7,338 nucleotides of DNA from Pseudomonadota bacterium (GCA_021812505.1 JAKANG010000057.1:1-7338); one strand, 5' to 3'. Shown: positions 1 to 6,326, numbered from the stretch's first letter. Made by a program: numbers and translations. The notes: generated from the sequence alone by a model not told the origin.

Positions 1-1
1 T

Positions 2-259
2 GGGGTCAACGCTCTTGAGGACCATACGGTGTTCGAGCGGCGCGGCGAGGGCCTGGTGACCCTGCGCTTCAACAATCTGGTGTCCTTTTCCAGCGACCGC
101 GACGTCGCGGGCTGTTTCGGCGACGCTATCCTGACCGTGCGCGCGCCGGCGGCGAAGATCCTGTTCTTCAACGAGTTGCTGCCGTCCCACCCGCTCAAGG
201 GCGAAGGCGAATATCTGGTGATCGGCGGCGATTACCGGGCGCAGGCCCGCAGCTTGTGA
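2..259 (+). CDS. draT: NAD+-dinitrogen-reductase ADP-ribosyltransferase (DraT), C-terminal part, 5' end outside window
   Basis: The frame is open from base 2 to the TGA at 257-259, giving 85 residues of a protein whose start lies to the left. The GTG at 29 is not taken as the start because the similarity continues upstream of it (GVN near the edge, as expected just after the YRG of DraT). The fragment shows the second half of an ADP-ribosyltransferase fold: a serine motif in FNNLVSFSSDR (visible residues 24-33), a following FGDAILTV strand, and an ExE motif (E68-G-E70) in KGEGEYLVIGGDY. ExE is the catalytic pair of arginine-specific transferases. DraT transfers ADP-ribose from NAD+ to one arginine of dinitrogenase reductase (NifH), switching nitrogenase off in response to ammonium or darkness; DraG reverses it. 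The assignment rests on my memory of the DraT C-terminus, not on a search. No draG follows: the next gene converges after 12 bases. Another arginine ART is possible but less likely. Confidence 0.8.
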   Translation, partial: GVNALEDHTVFERRGEGLVTLRFNNLVSFSSDRDVAGCFGDAILTVRAPAAKILFFNELLPSHPLKGEGEYLVIGGDYRAQARSL

Positions 260-271
260 GCGCGCGGCGTC

Positions 272-1243
272 TTACCGGCCCGCGGCGTCGAGGCGCGAAA
301 CAAGGCGCTCGTACAGCGGATTGACCCGGGTGAAGACATAATCGGCGGGGCGCACCACGACTTCCTCCGCGCCCTGGCCGATCAGCCAGTCCGCCAGCGC
401 CGGCGCCTGGGCCTTCGGCGCGGCGAAGACTGCCCGGCCATTGCCGCCGCGCCGGCGGACCCGCGCGCCGTATGCGGCGAGGCCCTCGGTGAGATTTTCC
501 GGCTCGCGCTCCAGCGCCGCGACAATTTCCCGCGTCATCCGCGCCTCTTCCTCGGCGGCGATCCGCGACAGGATTTTTCGCGCGGTCTCGCGATGTTCCG
601 GGGGCCAGGGCGCGCCGAGCGAAGCCACCAGATTGGCCTCGGAGCGCAGGATCACGCCGTCGTCGAGCACTTTCAGGCCATTGGCGGCTAGCGTCGCGCC
701 GGTCGAGGTGATGTCGACGATCAGCTCGGCCTGGCCAGCCGCCGGCGCCCCTTCGGTGGCGCCGAGACTTTCCACGATGTGATAGTCGGTCACGCCCTTG
801 TCGCGGAAAAAGGCGCGGGTCGTGTTCACATATTTGGTGGCGACGCGCATGCGCTCGCCGCGCCGGGCGTGGAAGGCCAAGGCGACGTCGTCGAGATCGG
901 CCATGTTGCGCACGTCGATCCAGGCTTGCGGCGCCGCGACCACGACATTGGCGTGGCCGAAGCCGAGCGGGGTCAGCAGGGCGACCTTGCTCTCGGCTTC
1001 CGCCTCGCGCACCAGATCCTCGCCGGTGACGCCGAGATGGGCGGCGCCCGAGGCAAGGTTCTTCACGATTTCCGAGGCCGAGAGGAAGGCGACCTCGACA
1101 TTGTCGACCCCCGACAGCACGCCGCGGTAGTCGCGCGCGCCGCGGCCGGTGGTCACTGTGAGGCCGGCGCGGGCGAAAAAGGCGTTGGCGTTTTCCTGCA
1201 GGCGGCCCTTGGACGGAACAGCCAGAACGAGTTTGTCGCTCAT
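272..1243 (-). CDS. hisG: ATP phosphoribosyltransferase, long 323-residue form
   Basis: HisG catalyses the first committed step of histidine synthesis in the cytoplasm: ATP plus PRPP gives phosphoribosyl-ATP and pyrophosphate. The N-terminus begins with [12 protein letters not shown], typical of the family. Residues 164-184 match the HisG phosphoribosyltransferase signature exactly: E, five residues, G, then [10 protein letters not shown], which forms the PRPP-binding loop. The catalytic region takes up about residues 1-215. A further ~105 residues follow, ending in a segment around 280-318 ([17 protein letters not shown]...) that resembles the ACT-like regulatory domain of long HisG enzymes. 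Short HisG proteins that depend on HisZ are usually only about 200-230 residues, so this length is notable next to a hisZ gene. The ATG at 1243 lies one base after the hisZ stop (TGA-C-ATG), with GGAG nine bases upstream inside hisZ, so the two are probably translationally coupled. Feedback inhibition by histidine is expected from the family; no leader-peptide attenuator was seen. Confidence 0.95.
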   Translation of the reverse strand: MSDKLVLAVPSKGRLQENANAFFARAGLTVTTGRGARDYRGVLSGVDNVEVAFLSASEIVKNLASGAAHLGVTGEDLVREAEAESKVALLTPLGFGHANVVVAAPQAWIDVRNMADLDDVALAFHARRGERMRVATKYVNTTRAFFRDKGVTDYHIVESLGATEGAPAAGQAELIVDITSTGATLAANGLKVLDDGVILRSEANLVASLGAPWPPEHRETARKILSRIAAEEEARMTREIVAALEREPENLTEGLAAYGARVRRRGGNGRAVFAAPKAQAPALADWLIGQGAEEVVVRPADYVFTRVNPLYERLVSRLDAAGR

Positions 1244-1244
1244 G

Positions 1245-2345
1245 TCACTGCGCTCCGTTCAGGCGGTCGAGGAAGATCGCCGCGCCGACCGCCGGAATGT
1301 CGGTTTTCGCGCCGAGCGTCGAAAGCAGGCGGTCGTAGCGACCGCCGCCGATCGCCGGCCTGTCGGGCGCCGCGCCTTCCGGCGAGGCCTCGAAGACGAA
1401 GCCGGTGTAATAATCGAGATTGCGGGCGAAAATGGCGGAAAAGACGATTCGATCGAGATCGACGCCGCGCGCCGCCATGAAATTCAGGCGCTGGTCGAAA
1501 CGCTCCATCGCCGCGTCGAGGTCGACGCGGGCGCGGGAGAAGAGGGCGCGCAAGGCCCCGGAGGCTTCATCCGGTTGGCCTTCGATGGCGAAGAATTCGC
1601 TGAGCAGGCCGCGCTTGTCGTCGTCGAGCGCGGCGCTCGAGCGCAAAGCCGATTGTTCGAGGAAACGTTCGGCGATTTCAGCCGGCGTGCGCCCGCCGAG
1701 CGCCGAAATGCCGGCGATCCTGAGCAGATCCTCGACCAAGGCGCGGGCGCCCGCCTTGTCGGCGCCGTCGAGGGCCGCCAACACGCCGGAATGATCGCCG
1801 CGCTCGGCGACGGGAGCAAGGATCTCCGCGATCGTCTGGCCCTTGGCGAGCCCGCTGCGCATGCGCCGCAGCCAGATCGGCGGCAGCTTGAGCTTTTCCA
1901 GAAGGGCGGCGAGCAGGCCGGCGTCTCCCATCCGCACCCGCCAGGCGCCGTCCGCGCCGCCGACCGCTTCGAGCGAAAGGGCGAGCACTTCGGCGTCGGC
2001 GGCCTCGCGGTCGGCGCGGCCGAAATTCTCAAGCCCCGCTTGCGGGAATTCCGGCGAACCGCTCGAGCGCTGGCGGAAGACAGGCCCCTGGCAGCAGAAG
2101 GCGGCGGGCGCGCCGGCGCGCGACGAGGCCAGATAGGCCAGCGAAACCGGAATGGTGAATTCCGGCCGCAGGCAATAGTCGCCGGAGCCGCCGGACGTGA
2201 GCAGCAGGCGGCCGCGCATGTCCTCGCCGGACAATGCGAGAAAGACCGAGGCGGGCTGAAGCACGTCCGGGTCGCAGGGCGCATAGCCCGCGGCCGCGAG
2301 CTTGCGCAGGATCGCCTCGCCTTTCTCGTCCCGACCGCCGCTCAT
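1245..2345 (-). CDS. hisZ: ATP phosphoribosyltransferase regulatory subunit (HisRS-like)
   Basis: HisZ is a catalytically inactive paralogue of histidyl-tRNA synthetase that assembles with HisG and confers activity and histidine feedback control. The 366-residue product has only the class II synthetase core and lacks the C-terminal anticodon-binding domain of HisRS. Visible core motifs are a motif 2 region, [17 protein letters not shown] (84-100), the histidine-site segment [14 protein letters not shown] (307-320) and GGGRYDRLL (333-341) before motif 3. Bases 1245-2345 were chosen because the ATG at 2345 has GGAG six bases upstream. The frame could also open at a TTG at 2357, four codons earlier, but that TTG overlaps the Shine-Dalgarno sequence. 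The gene lies between hisS (94-base gap) and hisG (one-base gap), the usual partner, which supports HisZ over a second synthetase. Oddly, the arginine before the YYTG motif, used in HisRS catalysis, is retained (R308). Confidence 0.93.
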   Translation of the reverse strand: MSGGRDEKGEAILRKLAAAGYAPCDPDVLQPASVFLALSGEDMRGRLLLTSGGSGDYCLRPEFTIPVSLAYLASSRAGAPAAFCCQGPVFRQRSSGSPEFPQAGLENFGRADREAADAEVLALSLEAVGGADGAWRVRMGDAGLLAALLEKLKLPPIWLRRMRSGLAKGQTIAEILAPVAERGDHSGVLAALDGADKAGARALVEDLLRIAGISALGGRTPAEIAERFLEQSALRSSAALDDDKRGLLSEFFAIEGQPDEASGALRALFSRARVDLDAAMERFDQRLNFMAARGVDLDRIVFSAIFARNLDYYTGFVFEASPEGAAPDRPAIGGGRYDRLLSTLGAKTDIPAVGAAIFLDRLNGAQ

Positions 2346-2351
2346 GAATGA

Positions 2352-2355
2352 CTCC
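2352..2355 (-). promoter_or_regulatory. Ribosome binding site deciding the hisZ start
   Basis: On the minus strand the sequence reads TTGGAG-TCATTC-ATG. GGAG sits six bases before the ATG at 2345-2343, an ideal Shine-Dalgarno distance. The in-frame TTG at 2357-2355 shares bases with this site and has no comparable site of its own, so the ATG is preferred. This is inference from spacing only. Confidence 0.6.
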
Positions 2356-2380
2356 AAACCTTGGGCTTCGACGCTGTGCT

Positions 2381-2402
2381 AACAAAAGCGCGCGCCGCGC
2401 GC
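2381..2402 (-). terminator. Possible intrinsic terminator or attenuator between hisS and hisZ
   Basis: On the minus strand a perfect inverted repeat at 2402-2388 (GCGCGC, loop GGC, GCGCGC) is followed directly by TTTTGTT (2387-2381). This is the form of a short rho-independent terminator, though the stem is only 6-7 base pairs, the loop is tight and the T tract is interrupted. It lies in the 94-base gap after the hisS stop and 36 bases before hisZ, so it could reduce read-through from hisS into hisZ-hisG. In a GC-rich genome a GCGCGC run may also arise by chance. Confidence 0.35.
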
Positions 2403-2439
2403 ATCCTCTTTCGCCATGAAGGGTGAATGGAAAACGCCC

Positions 2440-3939
2440 TCACAAGCCGTGGCGGGCGAGAATTTCCGCGACCGCGGCGACCATGTTCTCTTCCGAAACC
2501 GAAATCTGGGCCGGACGCGCGGCCTTCCATTCCTCGTTGGAGGCGATGGCCTCCGCGGCGCGCGCGCCTTCGATCAGGTCCTTGATCTGAACCTCGCCGC
2601 GCTCGCGCTCGTTCGAGCCCTGAATGACGACGCAGGGGCTCTTGCGACGATCGGCGTATTTCATCTGCGCCTTCATGCCCGCCGCGCCGAGATAAAGCTC
2701 GGCGCGGACGCCGGCGTCGCGCAGGCGGCCGACGAGGGCCTGGTAATTGGCGATCCGATCGCGGTCCATGATCAGCACGACGACCGGCCCATTGTGCGGC
2801 AAGCGCGCCACGATTGGCGAATTGATCGCCTTCAGCGCCGCATAGAGCCGGGAGACGCCGATGGAAAAGCCGGTGGCCGGCGCGTCCTCGCCCCGGAAAC
2901 GGGCGACAAGCCCGTCATAGCGCCCGCCGCCGCCGACCGAGCCGAAACGGATCGGCTGGCCCTTGTCGTCGAAGGCGGGGATCGAGAGATCGGCCTCGAA
3001 GACGGGGCCGGTATAATATTCGAGCCCGCGCACCACGGACGGATCGAGGCTGATGCGGTTCTCGTTATAGCCGGCGGCCCGCGCGAGATTGTCAATGGCC
3101 CGCAATTCGCCGACGCCCTCCATGCCGCGCGCCGAAGCGGCCACGATGTCTTCGAGGGCGACCAGCGTCTGGGCGTTGGTCGAGCGCCGGGCCGCGGTGA
3201 AGGCGATGACCTTGTCGATGGCCTCCGCCTCCAGGCCGGCGCCCTTGGTGAAATCGCCGGAGTCATCCTTGCGGCCGGGGCCGAGCAGGGCGCGCACGCC
3301 GTCCGCGCCGAGGCGGTCGAGCTTGTCGATGGCGCGCAGCACCACTAGGCGGCGTCCTGCGTCTTCGGCGCCGCCGAGGCCGATCGCCTCCATCACGCCG
3401 TCGAGAATCTTCCGGTTGTTGACCTTGATGCAATAATCGCCGCGCGCGATCCCGAGGCCCTCCAGCGTGTCGGCGGCCATCATGCAGAGTTCGGCGTCGG
3501 CGGCCGGGTTCGCCGAGCCGATCGTGTCGGCGTCGAATTGCAGGAACTGGCGGAAGCGGCCGGGCCCCGGCTTTTCGTTGCGGAAGACATAGCCGCCGCG
3601 ATAGGTGCGGTAAGGCTTGGGCAGGCTTTCGAAATTCTCGGCGAAATGGCGGGCGAGCGGCGCCGTAAGGTCATAGCGCAGCGACAGCCATTGCTCGTCG
3701 TCGTCCTGAAAGGAGAATACGCCCTCGTTCGGCCGGTCCTGATCGGGCAGGAACTTGCCGAGCGCGTCGGTATATTCCATGGCCGGCGTCTCGACCGCCT
3801 CGAAGCCATAGAGTTCATAAATCCGCCGGATCGCAGCGAGCATGGCGTCGACGGCGGCGATCTCGTCGGCGGCGCGGTCGGCGAGGCCGCGCGGCAGGCG
3901 CGCTTTGACGAGGGGGGCGGCGGCTTTGGCGTCTTTCAT
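2440..3939 (-). CDS. hisS: Histidyl-tRNA synthetase
   Basis: HisRS joins histidine to tRNA-His in the cytoplasm using ATP; it is a class II aminoacyl-tRNA synthetase. In the 499-residue product, motif 1 lies near residues 45-60 ([16 protein letters not shown]). Motif 2 spans about 109-140, with [15 protein letters not shown] followed by [14 protein letters not shown]. The histidine-binding motif is RGLEYYTG (304-311, with the catalytic arginine R304), then [10 protein letters not shown] and motif 3 around 353-365 ([13 protein letters not shown]). The anticodon-binding domain fills about 384-499, with [27 protein letters not shown]. The length exceeds the ~420 residues of the E. coli enzyme but fits the alphaproteobacterial form, and its motif 2 loop differs from the HERPQKGRYRQFHQ seen in E. 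coli. The ATG at 3939 is the only good start before motif 1, though its Shine-Dalgarno (GGGA region) is weak. It is first in the block, followed by hisZ and hisG. Confidence 0.97.
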   Translation of the reverse strand: MKDAKAAAPLVKARLPRGLADRAADEIAAVDAMLAAIRRIYELYGFEAVETPAMEYTDALGKFLPDQDRPNEGVFSFQDDDEQWLSLRYDLTAPLARHFAENFESLPKPYRTYRGGYVFRNEKPGPGRFRQFLQFDADTIGSANPAADAELCMMAADTLEGLGIARGDYCIKVNNRKILDGVMEAIGLGGAEDAGRRLVVLRAIDKLDRLGADGVRALLGPGRKDDSGDFTKGAGLEAEAIDKVIAFTAARRSTNAQTLVALEDIVAASARGMEGVGELRAIDNLARAAGYNENRISLDPSVVRGLEYYTGPVFEADLSIPAFDDKGQPIRFGSVGGGGRYDGLVARFRGEDAPATGFSIGVSRLYAALKAINSPIVARLPHNGPVVVLIMDRDRIANYQALVGRLRDAGVRAELYLGAAGMKAQMKYADRRKSPCVVIQGSNERERGEVQIKDLIEGARAAEAIASNEEWKAARPAQISVSEENMVAAVAEILARHGL

Positions 3940-3962
3940 CGGTCTGTCCCGTGTTTGCGCCT

Positions 3963-3991
3963 CTCTTATGCGGCGGCGCGGGCGCAGACAA
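3963..3991 (-). promoter_or_regulatory. Possible sigma-70-type promoter of hisS
   Basis: On the minus strand TTGTCT (3991-3986) and TAAGAG (3968-3963) are separated by 17 bases. They match the housekeeping consensus at 4 of 6 and 3 of 6 positions. Transcription would begin near 3956, giving a leader of about 17 bases before the hisS ATG. The position is good but the -10 match is poor, so this is tentative. Confidence 0.3.
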
Positions 3992-4118
3992 GCCTTCGCC
4001 GCCGGTTGATGTTAGGCGGCCGCAGTCCGGGCCGCGCCAAGCCGAAAAATTTCGCGCCGCTGGAAAATTTAGCAATCATTCACCAAGTCATGTCTTAATT
4101 GCGCCGATAAGTCATGGC

Positions 4119-4138
4119 GCGGCGCGCGGTAGCGCCGC
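4119..4138 (+). repeat. Stem-loop in the pilus gene leader
   Basis: GCGGCGC (4119-4125) and GCGCCGC (4132-4138) form a perfect 7-base-pair inverted repeat around a six-base loop, GCGGTA. No T tract follows, so it is not an intrinsic terminator. It may be an RNA hairpin in the untranslated leader, or a chance product of high GC content. Confidence 0.45.
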
Positions 4139-4177
4139 CGGGAACGCCGTTCGGCGAAGTCGTGGGCGGTCGCCGTG

Positions 4178-4201
4178 CGTTCCGGAACGGAATTCGAATT
4201 C
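4178..4201. repeat. Two back-to-back 12-base perfect palindromes
   Basis: CGTTCCGGAACG (4178-4189) is immediately followed by GAATTCGAATTC (4190-4201). Each is its own exact reverse complement. The pair ends directly against the purine-rich ribosome binding site of the next gene. Such dyads can be protein-binding operators or hairpins affecting translation initiation. The sequence shows the symmetry directly; any role is inference. Confidence 0.65.
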
Positions 4202-4209
4202 GGGAGAGG
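4202..4209 (+). promoter_or_regulatory. Ribosome binding site deciding the pilus gene start
   Basis: GGGAGAGG stands just before the ATG at 4213, with the GGAG core six bases from it. The frame is also open from an ATG at 4114, but that start would add 33 arginine-rich residues ahead of a clean signal peptide and has no comparable site. The start at 4213 is therefore preferred. Confidence 0.75.
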
Positions 4210-4212
4210 TTC

Positions 4213-4674
4213 ATGGGTGTGCACGCATTCCGTTCGATTGGCGCCGCCCTGGTTCTCGCCGGGCTGGCGGCCCAATCCAACGCCTGGGCGGCGCCGGCCG
4301 ATGTCGTGGTCGTCTCCGTCGACAAGGCGCGCGTCGCGCGCATCCCCGACAAGACCCAGACCCTTGTCATCGGCCAGCCGGGCATCGCGGACGTCACCAT
4401 GCTCAAGAACTCCGGCATGGGCGTGATCACGGGCAAGAGCTTCGGCGAGACCAACCTGATCGCGCTCGACGCCAAGGGCGAGTTGCTCGGCGAATGGACG
4501 ATCCGGGTCGGCGGCGAGAAGGCGGACCTGCTTCTCCAGAACGGCGCCAACCGCGAGAGCTTCATCTGTTCGCCGCAGTGCCTGCCGACGATCGACTTGG
4601 CGGACGCGAAGGCGGTGGCCGCCGAGCGCGCCGCCGCCGTCTCCGCCCATGCGGCCTTCTCGATCGGCAAGTGA
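4213..4674 (+). CDS. Secreted pilus assembly protein with CpaC-type N-terminal domain
   Basis: The 153-residue product begins with a Sec signal peptide: R7, a hydrophobic stretch about 9-20 (IGAALVLAGLAA) and a likely cleavage at AWA-A near residue 26. Residues ~29-99 match the pilus formation N-terminal domain found at the start of CpaC/RcpA secretins: VSVDKARVARIP, then LVIGQPGIADVTML, VITGKSFGETNLIALD and a final EWTIRV strand. The secretin pore domain of CpaC is absent, so this is the stand-alone form. The tail has two cysteines in SFICSPQC (C119, C123), a feature I recall from this stand-alone family, possibly a disulphide in the periplasm. It probably acts in the periplasm with a tight-adherence (Flp) pilus or a related secretion system. 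It lies 116 bases upstream of two TadE-family genes on the same strand, supporting a pilus role. The start was chosen for the strong ribosome binding site and signal peptide. The exact function is unknown. Confidence 0.85.
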   Translation: MGVHAFRSIGAALVLAGLAAQSNAWAAPADVVVVSVDKARVARIPDKTQTLVIGQPGIADVTMLKNSGMGVITGKSFGETNLIALDAKGELLGEWTIRVGGEKADLLLQNGANRESFICSPQCLPTIDLADAKAVAAERAAAVSAHAAFSIGK

Positions 4675-4678
4675 GTCC

Positions 4679-4707
4679 GTTTCGGACAAGGGAAATCGGT
4701 CCGAAAC
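4679..4707. repeat. Strong inverted repeat between pilus genes
   Basis: GTTTCGGAC (4679-4687) and GTCCGAAAC (4699-4707) are exact reverse complements separated by 11 bases. The repeat starts five bases after the stop codon of the upstream gene. Two further dyads share its arms: GTCCG-TTT-CGGAC (4675-4687) and ATCGGT-CCGAA-ACCGAT (4695-4711). As RNA these would be alternative, mutually exclusive hairpins; as DNA it could be an operator. No T tract follows on the plus strand, so a simple terminator is unlikely. Confidence 0.7.
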
Positions 4708-4790
4708 CGATAACGCATTGGCAACCTCTATCGTCGAAAATCTTCGGCGCGGCGAGATTGGCGTCGCGCGAAGCGATCGAGGATCGATCG

Positions 4791-5414
4791 ATGGAGAGGC
4801 GAGGATTGCAGGCGCAAGCTGAACGGTCGCGACGGCCCGCTCTCGTGACGCGGTTTCTGCGCGGCCGGTCAGGCGTCGCGGCCATTGAGTTCGCCCTGAT
4901 CGCTGTGCCCTTCATCGGATTGCTGGCGGCGATCTTCGAAACGGCTCTCGTCTTTTTCGTGCAGGAATCCTTCGAGAACAGCGTGAATAATGTGGCGCGC
5001 CAGGTTCTCGTCAACGATTTCGAATCGAATTCGACGCCGACGGCCGCCTCGTTCAAGTCCAGCACGTTCTGCCCAAGCCTGCCCTCCTATTTCGATTGCG
5101 GCAAGGTCGTCCTGAACGTCCAGGCCGTCAATCCGGCGACGAGCAATTTCGCGGGCGTCGCAGCCGGGTTGACGACGAACTGGTACAAGAATCCGACAAC
5201 CAATCTGAACCTCGGCCAGCCCGGATGGATTGTCTATTTCCAGGCCTTCTATCCGATGCCGGTCTACCTCTCCGTTCTGATCGCCACGGGCGTCAATGGC
5301 CAGGGCATCGGCAATTTTTATGACCATGCGTCGGGGTCGATCTACGCCAATCCCAACGGTTCAGGGTTCGTCCACGCGATCTTCACGACCGTGGTTTTCA
5401 GGAACGAGCCATGA
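4791..5414 (+). CDS. TadE-family pilus assembly pseudopilin
   Basis: This 207-residue protein has the TadE-like layout: a short basic cytoplasmic head (about 1-27), a prepilin-type site RSG-VAAIEFALI with G28 and the conserved glutamate E33 at position +5 of the processed chain, one transmembrane helix (about 29-57), then a periplasmic domain. TadE and TadF pseudopilins are cut after the glycine by the CpaA/TadV prepilin peptidase and are needed for assembly of Flp pili. The periplasmic domain has two cysteines (C94, C103) that could pair. The ATG at 4791 has GAGG (4779-4782) eight bases upstream; the frame stays open far to the left, but that part overlaps the preceding gene in another frame and is not protein-like. 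The following gene starts inside its stop codon (ATGA). It could equally be called TadG family, since the N-terminal domain is shared. Confidence 0.87.
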   Translation: MERRGLQAQAERSRRPALVTRFLRGRSGVAAIEFALIAVPFIGLLAAIFETALVFFVQESFENSVNNVARQVLVNDFESNSTPTAASFKSSTFCPSLPSYFDCGKVVLNVQAVNPATSNFAGVAAGLTTNWYKNPTTNLNLGQPGWIVYFQAFYPMPVYLSVLIATGVNGQGIGNFYDHASGSIYANPNGSGFVHAIFTTVVFRNEP

Positions 5415-6313
5415 CGGGACGGCCGGGGAAGATCATCGCCGGCTCAGCGGCCTGGCTCGGCCGTGAAGCCGCGCGGCTGCGTCGTGGTCGGGCCGGCCTC
5501 GCCGCCGTGGAATTCGCCTTCATCCTGCCGCTCATGCTGACGCTCTATTTCGGCGTGGTCGTGCTCGCGCAGGGCCTTGAGGTCGGACGCAAGACCCAGC
5601 TGCTCTCGCGCACACTGGCCGACCTGACGGCGCAGACGCTCGCGGGAACGTCGACGACCGGCACTTGCGCCAGCGCCTATCAGGTCGATGGCGCGACGAT
5701 GAGCGGCTATCCGTGCCTGACCGATTCCGATTTCAACAATACGATCTTTTCCGCTTCCGCAGCCGTCCTCTATCCCTTCGCCGATGTTTCGAGCATGACG
5801 ATCTCGCAGATCGTCTTCGACAATGTCAGCGTCACGGACGCGCGCTGTTGCCGGGCGCGGCTGGTATGGAGCGTCGGCTCCGGCGTCAATCCGGCTCTGC
5901 GCAGTTGCGGGGTGTTCACGGCCTCGCCGAGCGGCGTCAACAGCCCGACGACCATTCCGGCCGGCCTCTATCCGGGCGGCGCGGGCGATGCGGTCACGGG
6001 CGGCGCTGTCTACGCGACCAATAACAAGGTCAACAATTTCATCATTGTCGCCGATGTGACCTATGTCTACACGCCGATGTTTGGCTTCCAGCCCTTCCAA
6101 TGGGGCCAGAGCCCGAATGACGGCGCGGGCTATAAGATTACGCATACGACTTATATGGCGCCGCGCACGGCTTCGTCGGTCACGCAGGTTTCCACCACGC
6201 CGACTGCCGCACAGCGCATCGACCAGGGCGTGTTCTGGACGTCAAGCGGCGGGATCACGAAATTTAACGCCTGTTCGCCGGGCAATGCCGGGAGCCAGTA
6301 CAACCTTCCCTGA
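5411..6313 (+). CDS. TadE/TadG-family pilus protein with large cysteine-containing periplasmic domain
   Basis: The 300-residue product starts with a basic head (1-28), a prepilin-type site RAG-LAAVEFAFILP with G29 and E34 at position +5, and a transmembrane helix of about 30-53. A ~240-residue periplasmic domain follows. It carries six cysteines: C86, C102, the adjacent pair C146-C147 (DARCCRARL), C166 and C288. The C-terminal half is rich in Thr, Ser, Asn and Gly. There is no von Willebrand A domain with a MIDAS motif as in full-length TadG, so it is better described as a large TadE-like protein. Its ATG overlaps the preceding stop by four bases and has AGGA upstream in the end of that gene, so the two are translationally coupled and probably made in matched amounts. 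The stop at 6311-6313 faces a minus-strand gene 13 bases away. It is probably inserted in the inner membrane and works with the upstream pseudopilin; its detailed role is unknown. Confidence 0.86.
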   Translation: MTGRPGKIIAGSAAWLGREAARLRRGRAGLAAVEFAFILPLMLTLYFGVVVLAQGLEVGRKTQLLSRTLADLTAQTLAGTSTTGTCASAYQVDGATMSGYPCLTDSDFNNTIFSASAAVLYPFADVSSMTISQIVFDNVSVTDARCCRARLVWSVGSGVNPALRSCGVFTASPSGVNSPTTIPAGLYPGGAGDAVTGGAVYATNNKVNNFIIVADVTYVYTPMFGFQPFQWGQSPNDGAGYKITHTTYMAPRTASSVTQVSTTPTAAQRIDQGVFWTSSGGITKFNACSPGNAGSQYNLP

Positions 6314-6326
6314 CAGGAAAGCGAGA

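Larger units (their letters stand above)
3940..4212. other. Divergent intergenic region between hisS and the pilus genes
   Basis: This 273-base stretch contains no convincing gene. Its left part holds the tentative hisS promoter. The middle is AT-rich (about 4045-4100) with two copies of AAAATTT at 4046-4052 and 4064-4070, 18 bases apart, and a CTTAAT at 4094-4099 that could be a -10 element for the rightward pilus gene, though no good -35 stands 17 bases upstream. The right part, 4119-4201, is rich in inverted repeats and would form the 5' leader of the pilus transcript. It is the natural place for regulator binding to both flanking units. Confidence 0.6.

Noticed and set aside
29..259. Independent 76-residue gene starting at the GTG at 29
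   Set aside because: The frame is open to the window edge and the similarity continues upstream, so this is the end of a longer gene.
1149..2351. 400-codon open frame on the plus strand
   Set aside because: It is antisense to hisZ and the start of hisG. Its composition is rich in Arg, Ala and Gly without domain motifs, as expected for a GC-rich shadow frame.
2416..3348. 310-codon open frame on the plus strand
   Set aside because: It lies antisense to hisS, whose motifs are unmistakable. No motif or ribosome binding site supports it.
4095..4110. Possible CtrA-type site (TTAA, seven bases, TTAA)
   Set aside because: Only the first half-site matches; the second reads GATA. Not enough to call a CtrA site.
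4069..4689. 206-codon minus-strand frame and a second overlapping one up to 4724
   Set aside because: Both are antisense to the secreted pilus gene, which has a signal peptide and a recognisable domain.
3951..4790. Upstream extension of the TadE frame, to 487 codons
   Set aside because: The extra part overlaps the secreted pilus protein in another frame and is low-complexity Arg/Gly-rich. The ATG at 4791 has a ribosome binding site and gives a normal TadE N-terminus.
4774..4793. Overlapping GATCGA palindromes around the TadE ribosome binding site
   Set aside because: The dyads are short (five base pairs) and built from a simple GATC repeat; folding is weak and the signal is probably by chance.
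5444..6145. 233-codon minus-strand frame
   Set aside because: It is antisense to the second TadE/TadG gene and is a repetitive Arg/Asp/Ile-rich shadow.
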